From assembly GCA_032718565.1 (NCBI GenBank), contig JAVGVS010000288.1:62001-126000 (forward strand): a DNA stretch of 64,000 bases. Direction: 5' to 3'. Both the position numbers and the translations under genes were made by a program. Below the pieces are notes generated by a model that saw nothing but the letters and a program-made list of their open reading frames with translations, ran no database searches and was not told where the DNA came from. This document shows positions 45,949-57,702 of the stretch, piece by piece (within the stretch, counting starts at the first letter, position 1; every line of letters starts with the position of its first letter). This DNA comes from Distichodus sexfasciatus (lineage: Eukaryota > Chordata > Actinopteri > Characiformes > Distichodontidae).

Positions 45949-46298
45949 CATTCATTCATTATCCAAACTGCTTAAAAACCGGGGTCGTGGTGGGGGGTAC
46001 CGGAGCCTATCCCGGGAACTACGGGCATTAGACGGGGAGCAACCCTGAGCAGGCGGCAACACTCACACACTCACACAATATCACACCTTACAGGGCCAAT
46101 TTAGAGTCGCCAATTAACCTATATTGCCTGCTTTTGGACTGTGGGAGGAAACCGTAGCCCCCAGCGGAAACCCATGCAAACACAGGGAAAGCATGATAAC
46201 TCCACACAGAAAGGCCCTTCGGCTGACCTGGGGATCGGACTCAGGACCTTCTCGCCGTGAGGTGGCAGCGCTAATCACTGCGCCACGGTGCCGCCCTC
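45949..46298 (-). mobile_element. DANA-like SINE, full length
   Basis: Reverse copy with short ATTCATTC tail at the left. It has 'CCTATCCCGGGAACTACGGG', 'CAGGGCCAATTTAGAGTCGC', 'CACAGAAAGGCCCTTCGGC', and head complement 'GCGCCACGGTGCCGCCC'. It is more diverged than the copy at 35652-36015. Confidence 0.9.
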
Positions 46299-46732
46299 TA
46301 GGCATTTTTCGGTATTTCCATTTTCTGCGTTTGGATTTGGGATTTTTTGGGATTTGATTTGAAATGTAAAAAATGTATATATACAGCTTGTGAACAACTT
46401 GATTAGTGCTGGCTCGTTATATGGGCCGTGCTATTAAACCAGATTCTCCTGATGGTTTCCACATGAAGTGATGTATGCATTGGAGTAACTGGCTAAAGGG
46501 TTCCAACAGGACCACTATCAGATCACAAGACCTGGTCCCAGTCCAACACTCACCGAATATTCTGGTGACGTCTGCTGTGGACTCAGGATAAATACTTTTC
46601 ATTCCCTCCGAATGCAATCCTTGGCATCAAACCTGCAGCGTGCATCTCAAGCCTGATCCACTTCTGCTGAATGGCTCTCGTGTTGCAGCACCTGTTCTGC
46701 CATCCATTAGTGGTGTAAATCACAGGTGTCAT

Positions 46733-47057
46733 CACGATACAATATTACATCATTTCAACAGACAACGATTCAACATCTGCCGATATCACAAAGTGTGTCA
46801 TGATACGATTTCAATTGGATTCAGTTTAGGAAACAGCGATCAATATGTTAATATCGCGAATCACGTCTAAAAAGCTAAATACAATTTGACACTTTATTCA
46901 TCAGCTCAATCTTCACTTTTAATAAAAAATATATACATCCTATTCATTGTGAAGTGACATGACATATGTATGACGAGTTTGTTTTGGATCAATGCTTTGG
47001 GCTTGCTGATCATTGAATCAATGTATTGTTGTAAATCCATGTATCGTTACATCCCCA
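46733..47057. mobile_element. Non-autonomous DNA element with GTAACGATAC-type ends
   Basis: Left end 'CAGGTGTCATCACGATACAA' and inverted right end 'TGGGGATGTAACGATACATG'. The interior mixes ATCGCGA and ATCAATG motifs. No clear 8-bp duplication was seen. A right-end fragment of the same type ('GTATCGTTACACCC') lies at 57930-57948. Confidence 0.5.
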
Positions 47058-47157
47058 CCACCCATCTCTTCTCAAAAGCATTCTCGGCCCTTCTCCTGCT
47101 CTCTCTGTCTCTCTCTCTTTCTCTCTCTCTATCTCTCTGTCTCTGCCTCTCTTGCAG

Positions 47158-47343
47158 TAAGACGTCCAGCCATCTTATCCAGCGCTGACTCTGCAAGCGG
47201 GCGCCTCGTCGGCAAGTCAGACCGCCCGGCCACGGAGCAGATCGCAAATCGCAGATCTATCACGGGGTCTGCAAGGGGGACGCAGCTGGAGGAGAAGTCA
47301 TCCATCACTCTGTCTCATGCAAAGCTCTGGGAAGAGGCCTGCC
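47158..47343 (+). CDS. Candidate internal coding exon, unknown gene
   Basis: A CT-rich run ending 'CTCTTGCAG' at 47157 precedes 186 bp with an open frame, followed by a strong donor-like GTAAGT at 47344. The exon would be symmetric (phase 1 at both ends) and encode 62 residues, including 'GRLVGKSDRPATEQIANRRS' and 'LEEKSSITLSHAKLWEEAC'. GC content and GC at third positions are well above the surroundings. The weak points are that CT runs are common here and the protein is not recognised. If read through the donor, the frame stops six codons later. Confidence 0.4.
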
Positions 47344-47869
47344 GTAAGTTCAGGCTGCCGTAAGCAGAGCGGGAGAGAGAGCGAGCCCTCGGCTGCCTGT
47401 CTCAGCATTAATGTTTGAAAGACGACACTGAGTTCCATGTACTGCATATGTAAGCCCAGTAGATGACGGATCCTCATGCAAGTATAGAATTTGCTAAAAA
47501 AAGATATGCCATATTTTAGGATCTAAGCACATGGTATCTTTAGGGCGTGTCCATTATTTTATATAGTTGAAATGCTCAAAAGTAGTCATTGCAGCAGACA
47601 CATGATCTACAGATTCAAGACTATACAAGTTATACGAGTATAGCACATAGTCAAATGCAACACTTTTATTCTTTAAGAAAAACAAAGATATGTTTTGTGG
47701 ATAACATTCAATAAACCAGTCAGAAAGTCTTCTCCTTATCCCTTTAAAGCAACACAATATAAGATTTGCTCGCAAGAAATGGTATATGAGAAACGGTATA
47801 TAAAGGTCGTAAAATCTGCGTCGCAGTAACGCCTGTGCATCATGACAACTAATGTGCGATCAGTATCTT

Positions 47870-48330
47870 CAGGCCTGGTAAATTAGGTCACGTTCACACG
47901 TCGTTTTTTTTTTTTTATCACGTCCACATGAGCACGTTTTCAAAAATAACACACAATCGCAAAAAACGCTGTCAAAAGCATGCCAAGGCAGCAGGTGGCA
48001 ATATAATCTTAAAGCGTATAGCATTGGTGACCAATCAGAAACCTCGGAGGGGGACGTCATTACCTGTCATTACGCCGTAGACACGGTGCATACTGTGACG
48101 TCATATGAGTGGCGCACACTGTGATGCGAAACAGTCCGTTTTTCAAAATCTTTGTTTTTCTTGTCCACACCTAAACGCAGAAACGACGTTTTTAAAAATC
48201 GACACTTTGGCCGGAGTTTTCAAAAACCTCCGTTTTCACTGGCCCAAAACGCCATTTACGTGTGGACATGCGTGGCCAAAACGCATAGAAAAACCTCTGT
48301 TTTCAGAAATACCCGTGTAATATATTGTTA
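47870..48330. mobile_element. CpG-rich non-autonomous DNA element ('GTTTTC...TGTGGAC' type)
   Basis: Repeated 'GTTTTCAAAAA' and 'GTGTGGACATGCG'-like motifs at both ends, with 'GTCACGTTCACACGTCG' on the left and 'ATTTACGTGTGGACATGCG' on the right. Motif vocabulary matches common fish elements rich in 'gttttcagaaa' and 'gtgtggacg'. Exact ends not resolved. Confidence 0.45.
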
Positions 48331-48704
48331 TATTTTTAGAAATCAGAAACAAATGCTAACTCGACAAAAAAGATTGTGTTTATGTTTACATCCCGGCCTG
48401 CCCTATAACTGATTGCCCATCGTGGAAATAGGCTATAGCCCTGCTGTAAACTTTGGTACTTTATACAGGGATGAACTACACATTTATGCCTAAATATTTA
48501 GCCCTGTACTTGTGGTTTGCCAGTCAACGTTTACCTTCAATGCTTGCAGGTCAAAATGAGAACAGCGATAACCAGCCTGCTAACTATCGACAACTAGCTA
48601 GCATGTTAGCTACCGGCTCGATAAATTGCTGCAGGATACTACTTGAATAATTTGATTTATGGACAAAAACGGAGGACTATGACTTTAATAACATTGCCTC
48701 ACAC

Positions 48705-49085
48705 ACAAATCAGTCGTATTTGAACTCCATGTTGTCATGGACTCGGACAAAGAGGACTTGGGATTTTATTTGAAGACCAGCCGAGACCACAACTCTAAGA
48801 ATGTTACTTAATTAGTGTTTTAATAACACAGAATCCCTTTATTTTACAGAAACCACACACATACAGTCAGAATCACAAGACTTTTAACTTAGCGGAAATT
48901 ATATTCACTCTTCTGAATGTGACATTATCTCTGAATAATTCCGTGCACAAAAACTGAAGTAATCATGTTTCACTTATTTGTCATGTGGTGTAAAATGTGA
49001 ATTGGTTCGGTCTCGGTCTCGACTCGGTCTCGTCCCGCCCTGGTTTTGGTCTCGGCCCTTCAGAGTCTTAGTCTGTTGCTTTAAG
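48705..49085. mobile_element. Deletion derivative of the CTCGAGTCC-family element
   Basis: Matches the left third of 13402-14405 ('TTAGTGTTTTAATAACACAG', 'CACAAAAACTGAAGTAAT') and then jumps to the right end ('CACTTATTTGTCATGTGG', 'GGTCTCGGTCTCGACTCGG'). About 560 bp of interior, including the shared core, is missing. Confidence 0.65.
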
Positions 49086-50170
49086 GACCAAGTGTATTTT
49101 CACCTTGACGGATTGCTAATATAATTGTACACTTGCTGGGTGAATGTGGACCCTTTTCTCAGAAGAAAACAGTATCTTAAATTTGATTGGATCTGGACAT
49201 GCCCTTTATGTCTCGGAGGAATGCACAGTTACACAAGTGCTTAGATCTCTTTAAAATAGGCCCCATTGACTTGGTTTTTATTGGTCAACAGCACAATCGT
49301 TTTACGCTAGCTTAAAACAGCAATGCGGCACCAATGCCCTGGATCCGCCTCATTTTAAGACCAACACGCCCATGGGGGTAAAGTGCTGCACAAGGTCAAT
49401 TGCTCGGCAAACAATGTGGGTCTAAGATGCGAAAATGAACACTGCAAACAACTCAAACTGACCAAAATCGTGCTCCGTGTCACAGCAGCAATAAGATTCA
49501 CATTTATTTCTGACAGCATTTTAAAACTCCATTATTCATAAACAATTTAAGAGCGTAAAATTTGCAAAAGAGAAAATTCATGATTTGGAATGTTTTGCAA
49601 AAACACATAGTACTTTTTATTATATAAATGTTTTTTAAAGAGGTGTCAAAGGATGAAGGTGTGAATCTAATTAGAAGATGGAGTGAGTGGACAGACTGAA
49701 AGATGATGGAGTGAGATGTTGTTAGTTCTGCATAAAAACCCGCCCGGCGATTTATTGTGAGATTCAGCCGCCGTCTGGTCTCAGGTTCATTCATCTTCCT
49801 GCCTGCTGACACATCGTCCTCTCTCCTTGCCATCGCTCAAGTGGACAACAGCCTCCTCTGGCTAGTGTCCATACGGCCGGCTTGACCCGGCCCTGCCCTC
49901 TGACCTCGGGGAGCTGAAAAGCACAACTTATGCTAAAAGTTCCCATTGACTTTTACTCATCCATGGCTGCATTAGGGGTTTAGTTGACCTCTTAAAGCAG
50001 CAGGGAGCCTTCCCTTATAACAATCCACTGAAGCATAATGTCCAATATAAAGTAAAAGTATTATTCAGTGTTATAATAAATAATGCTGAAAATAATACTG
50101 ATATTACAATGACTGCAAAAAAAGTAAAAATGTTATAAAAATGTCATAAAAACATTTTTAGGTTTCATAA
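49086..50170. other. Unannotated spacer
   Basis: AT-rich; nothing recognised apart from local GC enrichment near 49860-49920. Confidence 0.4.
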
Positions 50171-50174
50171 AAGT

Positions 50175-50703
<529 letters not shown>

Positions 50704-50704
50704 C

Positions 50705-51975
50705 TAGTGCAGCTTGTCATGAGCACTCTCCATCTCGAATGCGTATATGGGGTAGGATTGGTCGCGTCTGACCCTTTAAGTGCAAACTACTTTGCCTCCT
50801 CTTCAGCCCTTTCTCCCACTCTTCCCAGGGGGTGGATGGAGCACTAGTGTTTCCACGGCGACGCACCGGCGGTGGAGGTTGTAGCCCTCGGCTTTAATTG
50901 AGGCACTTACATGGCAGGGGCATCATGCCTCCCCCTCGCCTAACCCTCCTATCCTTCCCCCAACCGGGGACTCCACGGCTGTGTGACGGCTCCGTAATCC
51001 TCCTCCCAATCCCACAGCATGGCAGCGCCACTGTCCAGGCTGGCACAGGTGCCGTAGACAATCCCGGTCTAGTGACTGGAAAGCTGACCAGGAGGGTGAT
51101 GAATGTTTCGATGAACCAGAGTGAGATTCAAGCGAAGATGCAAATTCTGTTTGATTATGTGTGCATTTGGGTTTATACACGCAATATTTTTTTTATCAAT
51201 AACAGTACTCCATTTATATCTATTTATCCATCTATGCAGTAAGAGTAAGCGTTGGACTCTCATGCTTGTCCCCAAAACGGTCTTTTCTAGATGCTGTGCA
51301 CACATTTTCTCCGTTGCAATGGAAACCACTTATTAATTTGCACATTCAGCATTTGTATTTACAGTATATGATATACTGCTAAAATTCTTTTAATGTCACA
51401 TTGAGATATAGAATATAATACTGCAGTCACTTGACACCCCTTCACTTTTGTACCATGTTGCACATTTTTTTCTTAATAAGATCTTATGACAAGAACTTAT
51501 TACAAAGCATTTTTATTCTAGCTTAAACTTTTTCATTGCTTCATTTATGTTCTAATCATTTTCTCAATGTAGTCTTCTCTCTTATATGACATACTGAGTC
51601 AAAACATAAAGATTGCTTTCCAGTAGAATCAGACCCAAATACCTGAGCATGAAGAGGTAAATCTCTTGAACCTCAAATGCCTTTGTGTGTATGTGTGAAG
51701 CCAAAAACCTGGGTGAGAAATAATATATTGGAATATCTGAGGGAACTACTTTTTTGCTGTGTTGCATTGTGCAAATCCACACTGCATCCCCCCCTCACTG
51801 CTGTAAGCTGTCAGGTATACAATTATCCATGAAAGCAGGAATTTGAATGGCACGTTGCAGACATGTGGCCATTCCCTAGAAATCCGAAGGGAGTTTAGCT
51901 CCCAATCGAATCCCAATCAGCCGACTGTCCTTTTTTTTGACTGTGGTGCAGAATTCCTCAGCCCCTTCCTAGCAG
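50705..51975. other. Spacer with GC-rich block at 50780-51080
   Basis: The 50780-51080 part is GC-rich and repeat-free ('GACGCACCGGCGGTGGAGG'), with poorly coding open frames on both strands. It may be regulatory or part of a UTR; not decidable here. The rest is AT-rich. Confidence 0.3.
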
Positions 51976-52161
51976 GTGACTGTGAGCGAGGTGCTGGAGG
52001 ATGGGCAGCAGCCCCCTTATCAAATCCTTGCACATGTCCACAAGAGGAGAAAGCCCATTACGGAAGCTACTCAGGCGGCAGCCATCTTAACGCAAGCAGA
52101 AACAATGCAGTCGAGGCTCGTCAATATTCCCGTCTCTTCATTGGTTCCCCTGGCTGTGTGA
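51976..52161 (+). CDS. Candidate coding exon, possibly terminal, unknown gene
   Basis: Begins after 'CCCCTTCCTAGCAG', an acceptor-like pyrimidine stretch plus AG. One frame encodes 61 residues before a TGA, with protein-like stretches 'TVSEVLEDGQQPPYQILAHV' and 'ITEATQAAAILTQAETMQSR'. Codons start mostly with G/A/C and third positions are GC-rich. A second frame is also open to a TAA at 52170 and would be compatible with the phase of the 47158-47343 candidate, so the frame is uncertain. No known family recognised. An in-frame TAG just upstream requires a splice acceptor for the first frame to be used. Confidence 0.4.
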   Translation: MTVSEVLEDGQQPPYQILAHVHKRRKPITEATQAAAILTQAETMQSRLVNIPVSSLVPLAV

Positions 52162-52179
52162 CAGCAGTGTAATTGGAGC

Positions 52180-52420
52180 ATTTTGGTTCTTGACATCTTC
52201 CACGACAGCTGAGATTACAGGGGCCAGAGGAGAGGGGGTAAAAATAAAGAAATGTGGCTACAGAGCGTGCAGTCGCCGTTCGTCTTTGGGCACACGCGAC
52301 CTTCGTGACACGATAATCTCAGTTTTTAGCCTATCATGACATTAGAGCAGCGGCCTGAATAATCCTTGCTTTAATCCCGGGTTGGAAACATGCGATTTTC
52401 AATGCCGCCCCTCCCCCACT
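52180..52420. other. Candidate conserved non-coding element
   Basis: Repeat-free, mixed-composition sequence with 'GAGCAGCGGCCTGAATAATC' and 'CACGATAATCTCAGTTTTTA'. Enhancer-like texture, adjacent to a candidate exon. It may instead be 3' UTR of that exon. Confidence 0.22.
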
Positions 52421-53390
52421 TGTTCTTTTCACGTGTAAAAATCAAGGCACCATCTGCATGTTAAACGGCTTTACATTAAATACGTAACATTACACGAACC
52501 TACACGACCCAAACACAGATGTGTGGCAGTTTCGAGCTGGGATTAGGTCAAGTCTTCATCCGAAAGCATTCACGGTTTCGCTCTGTGGCAGTGGACATAA
52601 ATGTGCAGTGAGATGGGATATATGTATGTGTGCGTATGCCAGAAAATAAGGCCCTTTTGCCGTGTGTGTGTGTATGTAAAGCCTAAGGTTATGAGTGGAG
52701 CTGATATATGACACTCAGCCGCAGAATTGTCCTTACCCAAGCCAGCTATCTGCTGAATAATTCACTTGCAGTGGATGCTCGTCTCACCAACGAAAAACCC
52801 AGCCACCAACATGGGACACTTTTAGAACTGTGATCACGAGTATGAAATATTTTTCCATTGCAAAACACACTGTTCTCTAGCTGAACTTGTTTTAAGACCT
52901 TACGGCGAATTATAACGTTCAGCAACCAAAAGAATGCAGCCAGACACCAGCTGTAGCCTGCTTGTTGGTCAGAGACTAAAGCATAAATAGCCCTAATGAA
53001 AATAACTCACCATCTTACGCATAACATGACATCTGCATTCGGCATTGACATCTGCACCCTACCAAAGAAATTCCAGGTTTGAGTATCCTAACCACTAGAC
53101 CACCACCCTTCTCAGATTTTCAGATTACGATTTTGCCGGTAATCCAGTGTGTTTGATTAATTTGTCCTGCTGGCTGTCATTGCTAGACCCAAACCCTGTT
53201 CGTTTCTCTATCTCTATTTGTGTATTATGCAATTAGACTGCTTTCTGAACTCTGCATTTTGGTCTGTCTGTGTGAACATTACAATGGGATGTTGTTGGCC
53301 AAGTCAACTATGGTCTAAGGTTGTAGGTCCAAATCCAGCTCTAGGCTTCTGCCAGAACTACCACTGTTGAGCCCCCGAGTAAGACACTTA
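52421..53390. other. Unannotated spacer
   Basis: No recognised feature; a degraded tRNA-like repeat end ('CCTAACCACTAGACCACCAC') lies near 53087. Confidence 0.4.
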
Positions 53391-53990
53391 GGCCCTATCC
53401 ACACAGGCGTTCGAATCTTGAATAAAAGAACGCACTCTATACGCCCTACGCATTTTTGTTGACTTCAGTGAGGCGTTACATTGGCATTCGTTTGATGCTG
53501 TTTCAACCTGAAGCCCAGTTTGTAATTTTGTGTGTTTACCTGTGGGGCAGTAATCAGGCTGTCCAAAGTGTTTACCTGTGTGCCTCAACATAACAACATA
53601 ACATTAAATATATACATATATATAGCTGGTTTGAGGTAATGATGTCACATGGAATGGGAGTATATCTTGTATATTTGTTTAAAAATTAAAACTAATGTGT
53701 ACATGCATATAAAGTTATGAGTATCTAAAAAACAAATATTGTGGCACATGAAGGACAGTCTTCGTGCAGCACAGTTGGATTTACATCACCCACTGAAGCT
53801 CATAACAGGAATATTAAACTAACTTAAGGGAATCATGGGATATGTTCTGTCCTCCAGGACGTCAACTGAGCGACATTTTCTTTGCGTTCGTCTGGATTTC
53901 GGCAGGAGTTGGCGCCAGGAAAATGTGGCATGGAGTGTTTGTTTGACGCCGTCCGAACACACAGGCGACCGAACGCAGGTGTGGCCACTC
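53391..53990. mobile_element. Possible non-autonomous DNA element with GCGTTCG motifs
   Basis: Left 'ATCCACACAGGCGTTCG' and inverted right 'TGGCCACACCTGCGTTCG' could be terminal inverted repeats. The interior repeats GCGTTCG/CGAACGC. Target duplication not identified. Confidence 0.3.
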
Positions 53991-54109
53991 TGATTCACTC
54001 CAATAGCAGAAGAATGGACCAGACGCCACGAACGCCAGAAATCGCCAAATGCCGTATCACAATGTGCAGTGGAAAAAGTTCCTACAAATGCCAGACATTA
54101 GTGGGGTGA

Positions 54110-54740
54110 ACACACACATGCAAGACAAAGGTACACCCACACACACGCCTGCATGTGGCTTTCAGTAAATACACAGGCGTGCCAACACATCAGCGCCACG
54201 GCAACAATAGTCAGTGCGTAACGGCGGTTTCCTGCCTTATCTCTTTATAAAGCTAATTTTTCCAGGTAGACCAACACAGTCGAGCATTCCACTGATACAG
54301 GAAGCGCAGTTCCCTCAGGGCGGGGTCAGCGCCTGCCTGTCAGTCTCTGTGTCTCCATGACGTCCAGTTCCATCATGCTTCCTGCTCCTCTCTTTATATA
54401 GGCCTCTGGCCTCAGTGACCCGTCCGGGCTGCTAAATATAGCAGGGGGCTCACTTTCCTCTCTGGCTCCAAAATGGGCAGCCGATCGGCTTTCACGGCTG
54501 AAGGAGAAGAACACGGGCTGGAAGGAAATGCCGGAGGGACAGAGGTAGGGAGGGAGGGTGTGTAGGGGTTCGGTTGAGGGTGGGGGGAGGTGGACGAGTG
54601 ACCCGATATCCCTGCATTGTGTTACAGATGCTGTGCTTTTCTCACACCGATGGATAGGGAGTGTGCGGTTAGGAAACAACCTCAATTTGCCAAAGAGGAT
54701 TTGAATCGTGTCCACACTAAACACTTCACAGCAGTGTGAA
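54110..54740. other. Unannotated block with promoter-like motif near 54393
   Basis: Contains 'TCTTTATATAGG' at 54391 and, 80 bp downstream, an ATG in good context with a short open frame to a 'GAGGTAGGG' site at 54545 (see findings). The minus-strand open frame across 54326-54724 lacks coding character. Confidence 0.25.
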
Positions 54741-54744
54741 TCTA

Positions 54745-54905
54745 ATTACAATCTCATTCAGAGTGACTTATAATTCCCAATGACAAGGATGTCACTGACT
54801 GGGAGAAATTAAGGTTAAGGGCCTTGCTCAGTGGGACAATGCCGGTACCACTTTTAGGATTTGAACCTACAATATCCCAGTTCATACTACAGCTTCTGCA
54901 GTAAC
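54745..54905 (+). repeat. GGCATTTAGCAGAC-type repeat, diverged
   Basis: 'TTCAGAGTGACTTATAATTC', 'AAGGTTAAGGGCCTTGCTC' and 'TTGAACCTACAATATCCCAG' follow the order of this family, including the tRNA-like tail region. Confidence 0.6.
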
Positions 54906-55325
54906 ACTGGGAACAGTACATATCTTACACCAAACACGACCCGGTACACGGCTTAGAACTTGCGCAGCGTTCAATTTCCGATCATCCAAACTACCCAACT
55001 ACCAAATGATGTTGGGTCACACTTGGGCTCAGTAGGGATGTTGACCTTAAAATGAAGTGGATGTGTATTGTTGATGCATTGGTGTTTGAAGGCCGCATAA
55101 ATTTATACCACGTTTGACAAAAATATGGTATGCTTTGTGCTTGTTATGCACACATGAATAGGAATGAGAATATAATTAGCAAAATGCACAATTATATCAG
55201 GAATACTGCAAGTGCAACTGGCATTAAAAGGGAATGTTATGTCTAAAACACAGCTTGTTTTAAGGAAGAGAAGTTTTAAAGAGAATGAGTGAGTCCCTTT
55301 AAACCATGCACCTGGTAAGATTCCA

Positions 55326-55826
55326 TCGTAATCGTAGACACGTAGCCGGGTCTTTATAAAAACATATTTTTCATGCAGTTGCGCCTAAGTGGAGATTTCT
55401 GAAAACTCTGGCTTCAGTGACTATGTGTGGACAGGGAAGACAGAGTTTTAGGTTCATAGTGTCATAAGTGTGCGACAGGAAATGCGTTGCCGTCAGGTGT
55501 GTGACGTTTGTTTACGATGACGACCGAAGATGGATACCATCAGAGCAACGATTCTCGTCTCCCTTATTCCACTTACTCATGCTTATTTGCACCTGCTAAT
55601 GTCTAAAAGTAACTCGACTTCACCATCTGTCCGTACAAACCACCCTCTATTCGCCATTTTGTACGAAGTAACCGTTTTTCCAGGATTCTGTTTGGCCGAC
55701 ATGGTTCGTATTTATCTGGATTTGTGTCTGCAGAGATATTTTTGAAAACTGACTCATGTGTACAAAGTTATTTTCTAAAACGAAAGAAAAATATCTGTTT
55801 TATAGCTACGTGTGTACGGGGCCTAC
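55326..55826. mobile_element. Non-autonomous DNA element with CACGTAGC ends
   Basis: Left 'GTAGACACGTAGC' and inverted right 'GTACACACGTAGC' are followed inside by similar 'TTATAAAAACATATTTTTC' and 'TATAAAACAGATATTTTTC'. The interior has 'GTGTGGACAGGGAAGACAG'-type vocabulary related to 47870-48330. A 71-residue open frame inside is not credible as a gene. Confidence 0.5.
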
Positions 55827-56096
55827 ATTTAGCCATAGGTTTAGACTAATACATCAGGACGCTCTTCCATATATTGCTCTTCGTGATGCATACTGTGCTC
55901 TGAACATCCATTAATTAGTCTCCCAATTTATTACACTGTCAAACTTTGAAATAAGAACTTCAACCACACAGTGAAACTAGAATTCACGGCTGTGACGTTA
56001 TGTAGAATATAAAAATGCTATGACAACCATTCAGAGATTTCCCTACCTGATGAACCATCTCTCTTTAAAATTATTTGCATATATTTTTTTCTTAAG

Positions 56097-56328
56097 TGAG
56101 CGATTATTGCTCATTAATAACACAGCAGAGCACTGCCCACAACGAAATGCGACCTCTGCATTTGTCGCATCTTTGAAGGAGCAGTGATCAGCTTTGGCAG
56201 GACCCAGAGAGCAGGGTTTGGGGACGGTACCTTGCTCATCAGCACGTCAGTGGTACCTTTACTGGTCCGAGACTTGAACTGGTGGCCTTCCGATCACGGG
56301 GCCAACTCCTAAGCCATTACACTACCAA
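56097..56328 (-). mobile_element. tRNA-derived SINE, near full length
   Basis: Reverse copy with 'CACAACGAAATGCGACCTCT', 'TTTGGGGACGGTACCTTGC', box B complement 'GACTTGAACTGGTGGCC', and head end 'AAGCCATTACACTACCAACT'. The tail is partly altered. Confidence 0.85.
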
Positions 56329-56329
56329 C

Positions 56330-57053
56330 TCCCTAAATTTTATACCTATGCTTTCCTTTATACTGACATTAATTTTAAAAAAAACGTTATGGCATTGCTT
56401 ATACTGATCTCAGAGCAACAAGTCAAATTCCTTGTATGATCTCCATTGATCCATAAATTTGATCTAATTCAGGCATCAGGAATGTACATGCAGTCTTTAG
56501 CAATGCTGATTATCTGTTTTTTAATTCAGACCGAGTCATGAATAAAGACAGAATGCCTATGGCCATCCAACCCAAGGTTAGTGTTGATCAAAGCTGGGAG
56601 CAGTTATCAAGAATTACGGAAGCAGGAGGCATCTTTTAACCACAGGAAAATAAGTGTCTATGCGCTGGAGATAAAAAGCCATTGTTGACATGGTGACTTC
56701 CAAAGAAAGACTGAATTACAAACCTGTTTCCTTGTTTAACTGGTGGATGCATGTAAGTGTGTGTGTGTGACTTACATAACTAAACTCAGGATAAGGGCTA
56801 AAATCGCAGAACGCTGCAGCCATTCTGTCTGGTCTGTACGTTCTTTCCGCTGATCACAGGCCATAACAACATTATACACGCCCCGGGACTTAAAACAGGA
56901 AGAGTCTCTCTCAAAGGTGGCCATAATGACAGCAACAGATCCAAAGAAAGAACAAAAACGGACACAAATTCTTCCCAAAACACTCAAGTGAATCATTAAG
57001 ACATGCTGTAAAATATTACGCACCACTCCACTGCCAGTAAACCTATAAGCAAT

Positions 57054-57089
<36 letters not shown>

Positions 57090-57560
57090 GGCCCTAAATG
57101 TCCTCCGTAGCTTCCCGAAATCTCCTGAGTCGTGATGTAAAGCCTCTCAGAGCAGAAACCTCATCTAAGAGCAGCTCCATTGTCCACTCGTTAGATTATC
57201 AACAACTTTATCATCTATCTGGGGCTTATTAAAAAATATGAAAAGTCATTATGTTAATGTCTCCAAAATGAAGTCCATTAAAAAGTCTGAGATGCTATTC
57301 CCAAAGGATATATATACTGTAACAAAGTCCAAATTATTCATACTTCTGGTATACTTTAAGCATTTGTTTGTTTTCTGTGGAAAGTTCTATTTGCATGTTT
57401 ATATATTCATTCCAGTTTACTGTGATCAATGATTTGCATGTGTCCGCAAAGGGATTGCATATGTAAAATTATTATTTACTGGGGGAAATCAATGCTGTAC
57501 TTCCTGATTTAAAATGTTAAGCAAAAGTATTTTTTATCTGTATATAAACATAAAACATTA
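56330..57560. other. Unannotated spacer with a CT run
   Basis: (CT)n at 57056-57086. Otherwise AT-rich without recognised features. Confidence 0.4.
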
Positions 57561-57564
57561 AATA

Positions 57565-57695
57565 TAGCATTTGTCAGATGATCACATCCAGAGAGACTTA
57601 CATTTCCTACCTAGAGGGACAGGAGGACCTATGGGTCAAGGGTCTTGCACAGTTCATATCCCACCTCTTAGTTTATATTCCACCACAAGACCACC
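57565..57695 (+). repeat. GGCATTTAGCAGAC-type repeat fragment
   Basis: 'TAGCATTTGTCAGATGATC', 'CATCCAGAGAGACTTACATT', 'GGTCAAGGGTCTTGCAC' and 'CCACCACAAGACCACCACC' follow the family order. Confidence 0.55.
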
Positions 57696-57702
57696 ACCTC
57701 TT

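Noticed and set aside
54326..54724. 132-codon minus-strand frame
   Set aside because: Amino-acid content is unstructured, it spans a plus-strand promoter-like motif, and no splice or start context supports it.
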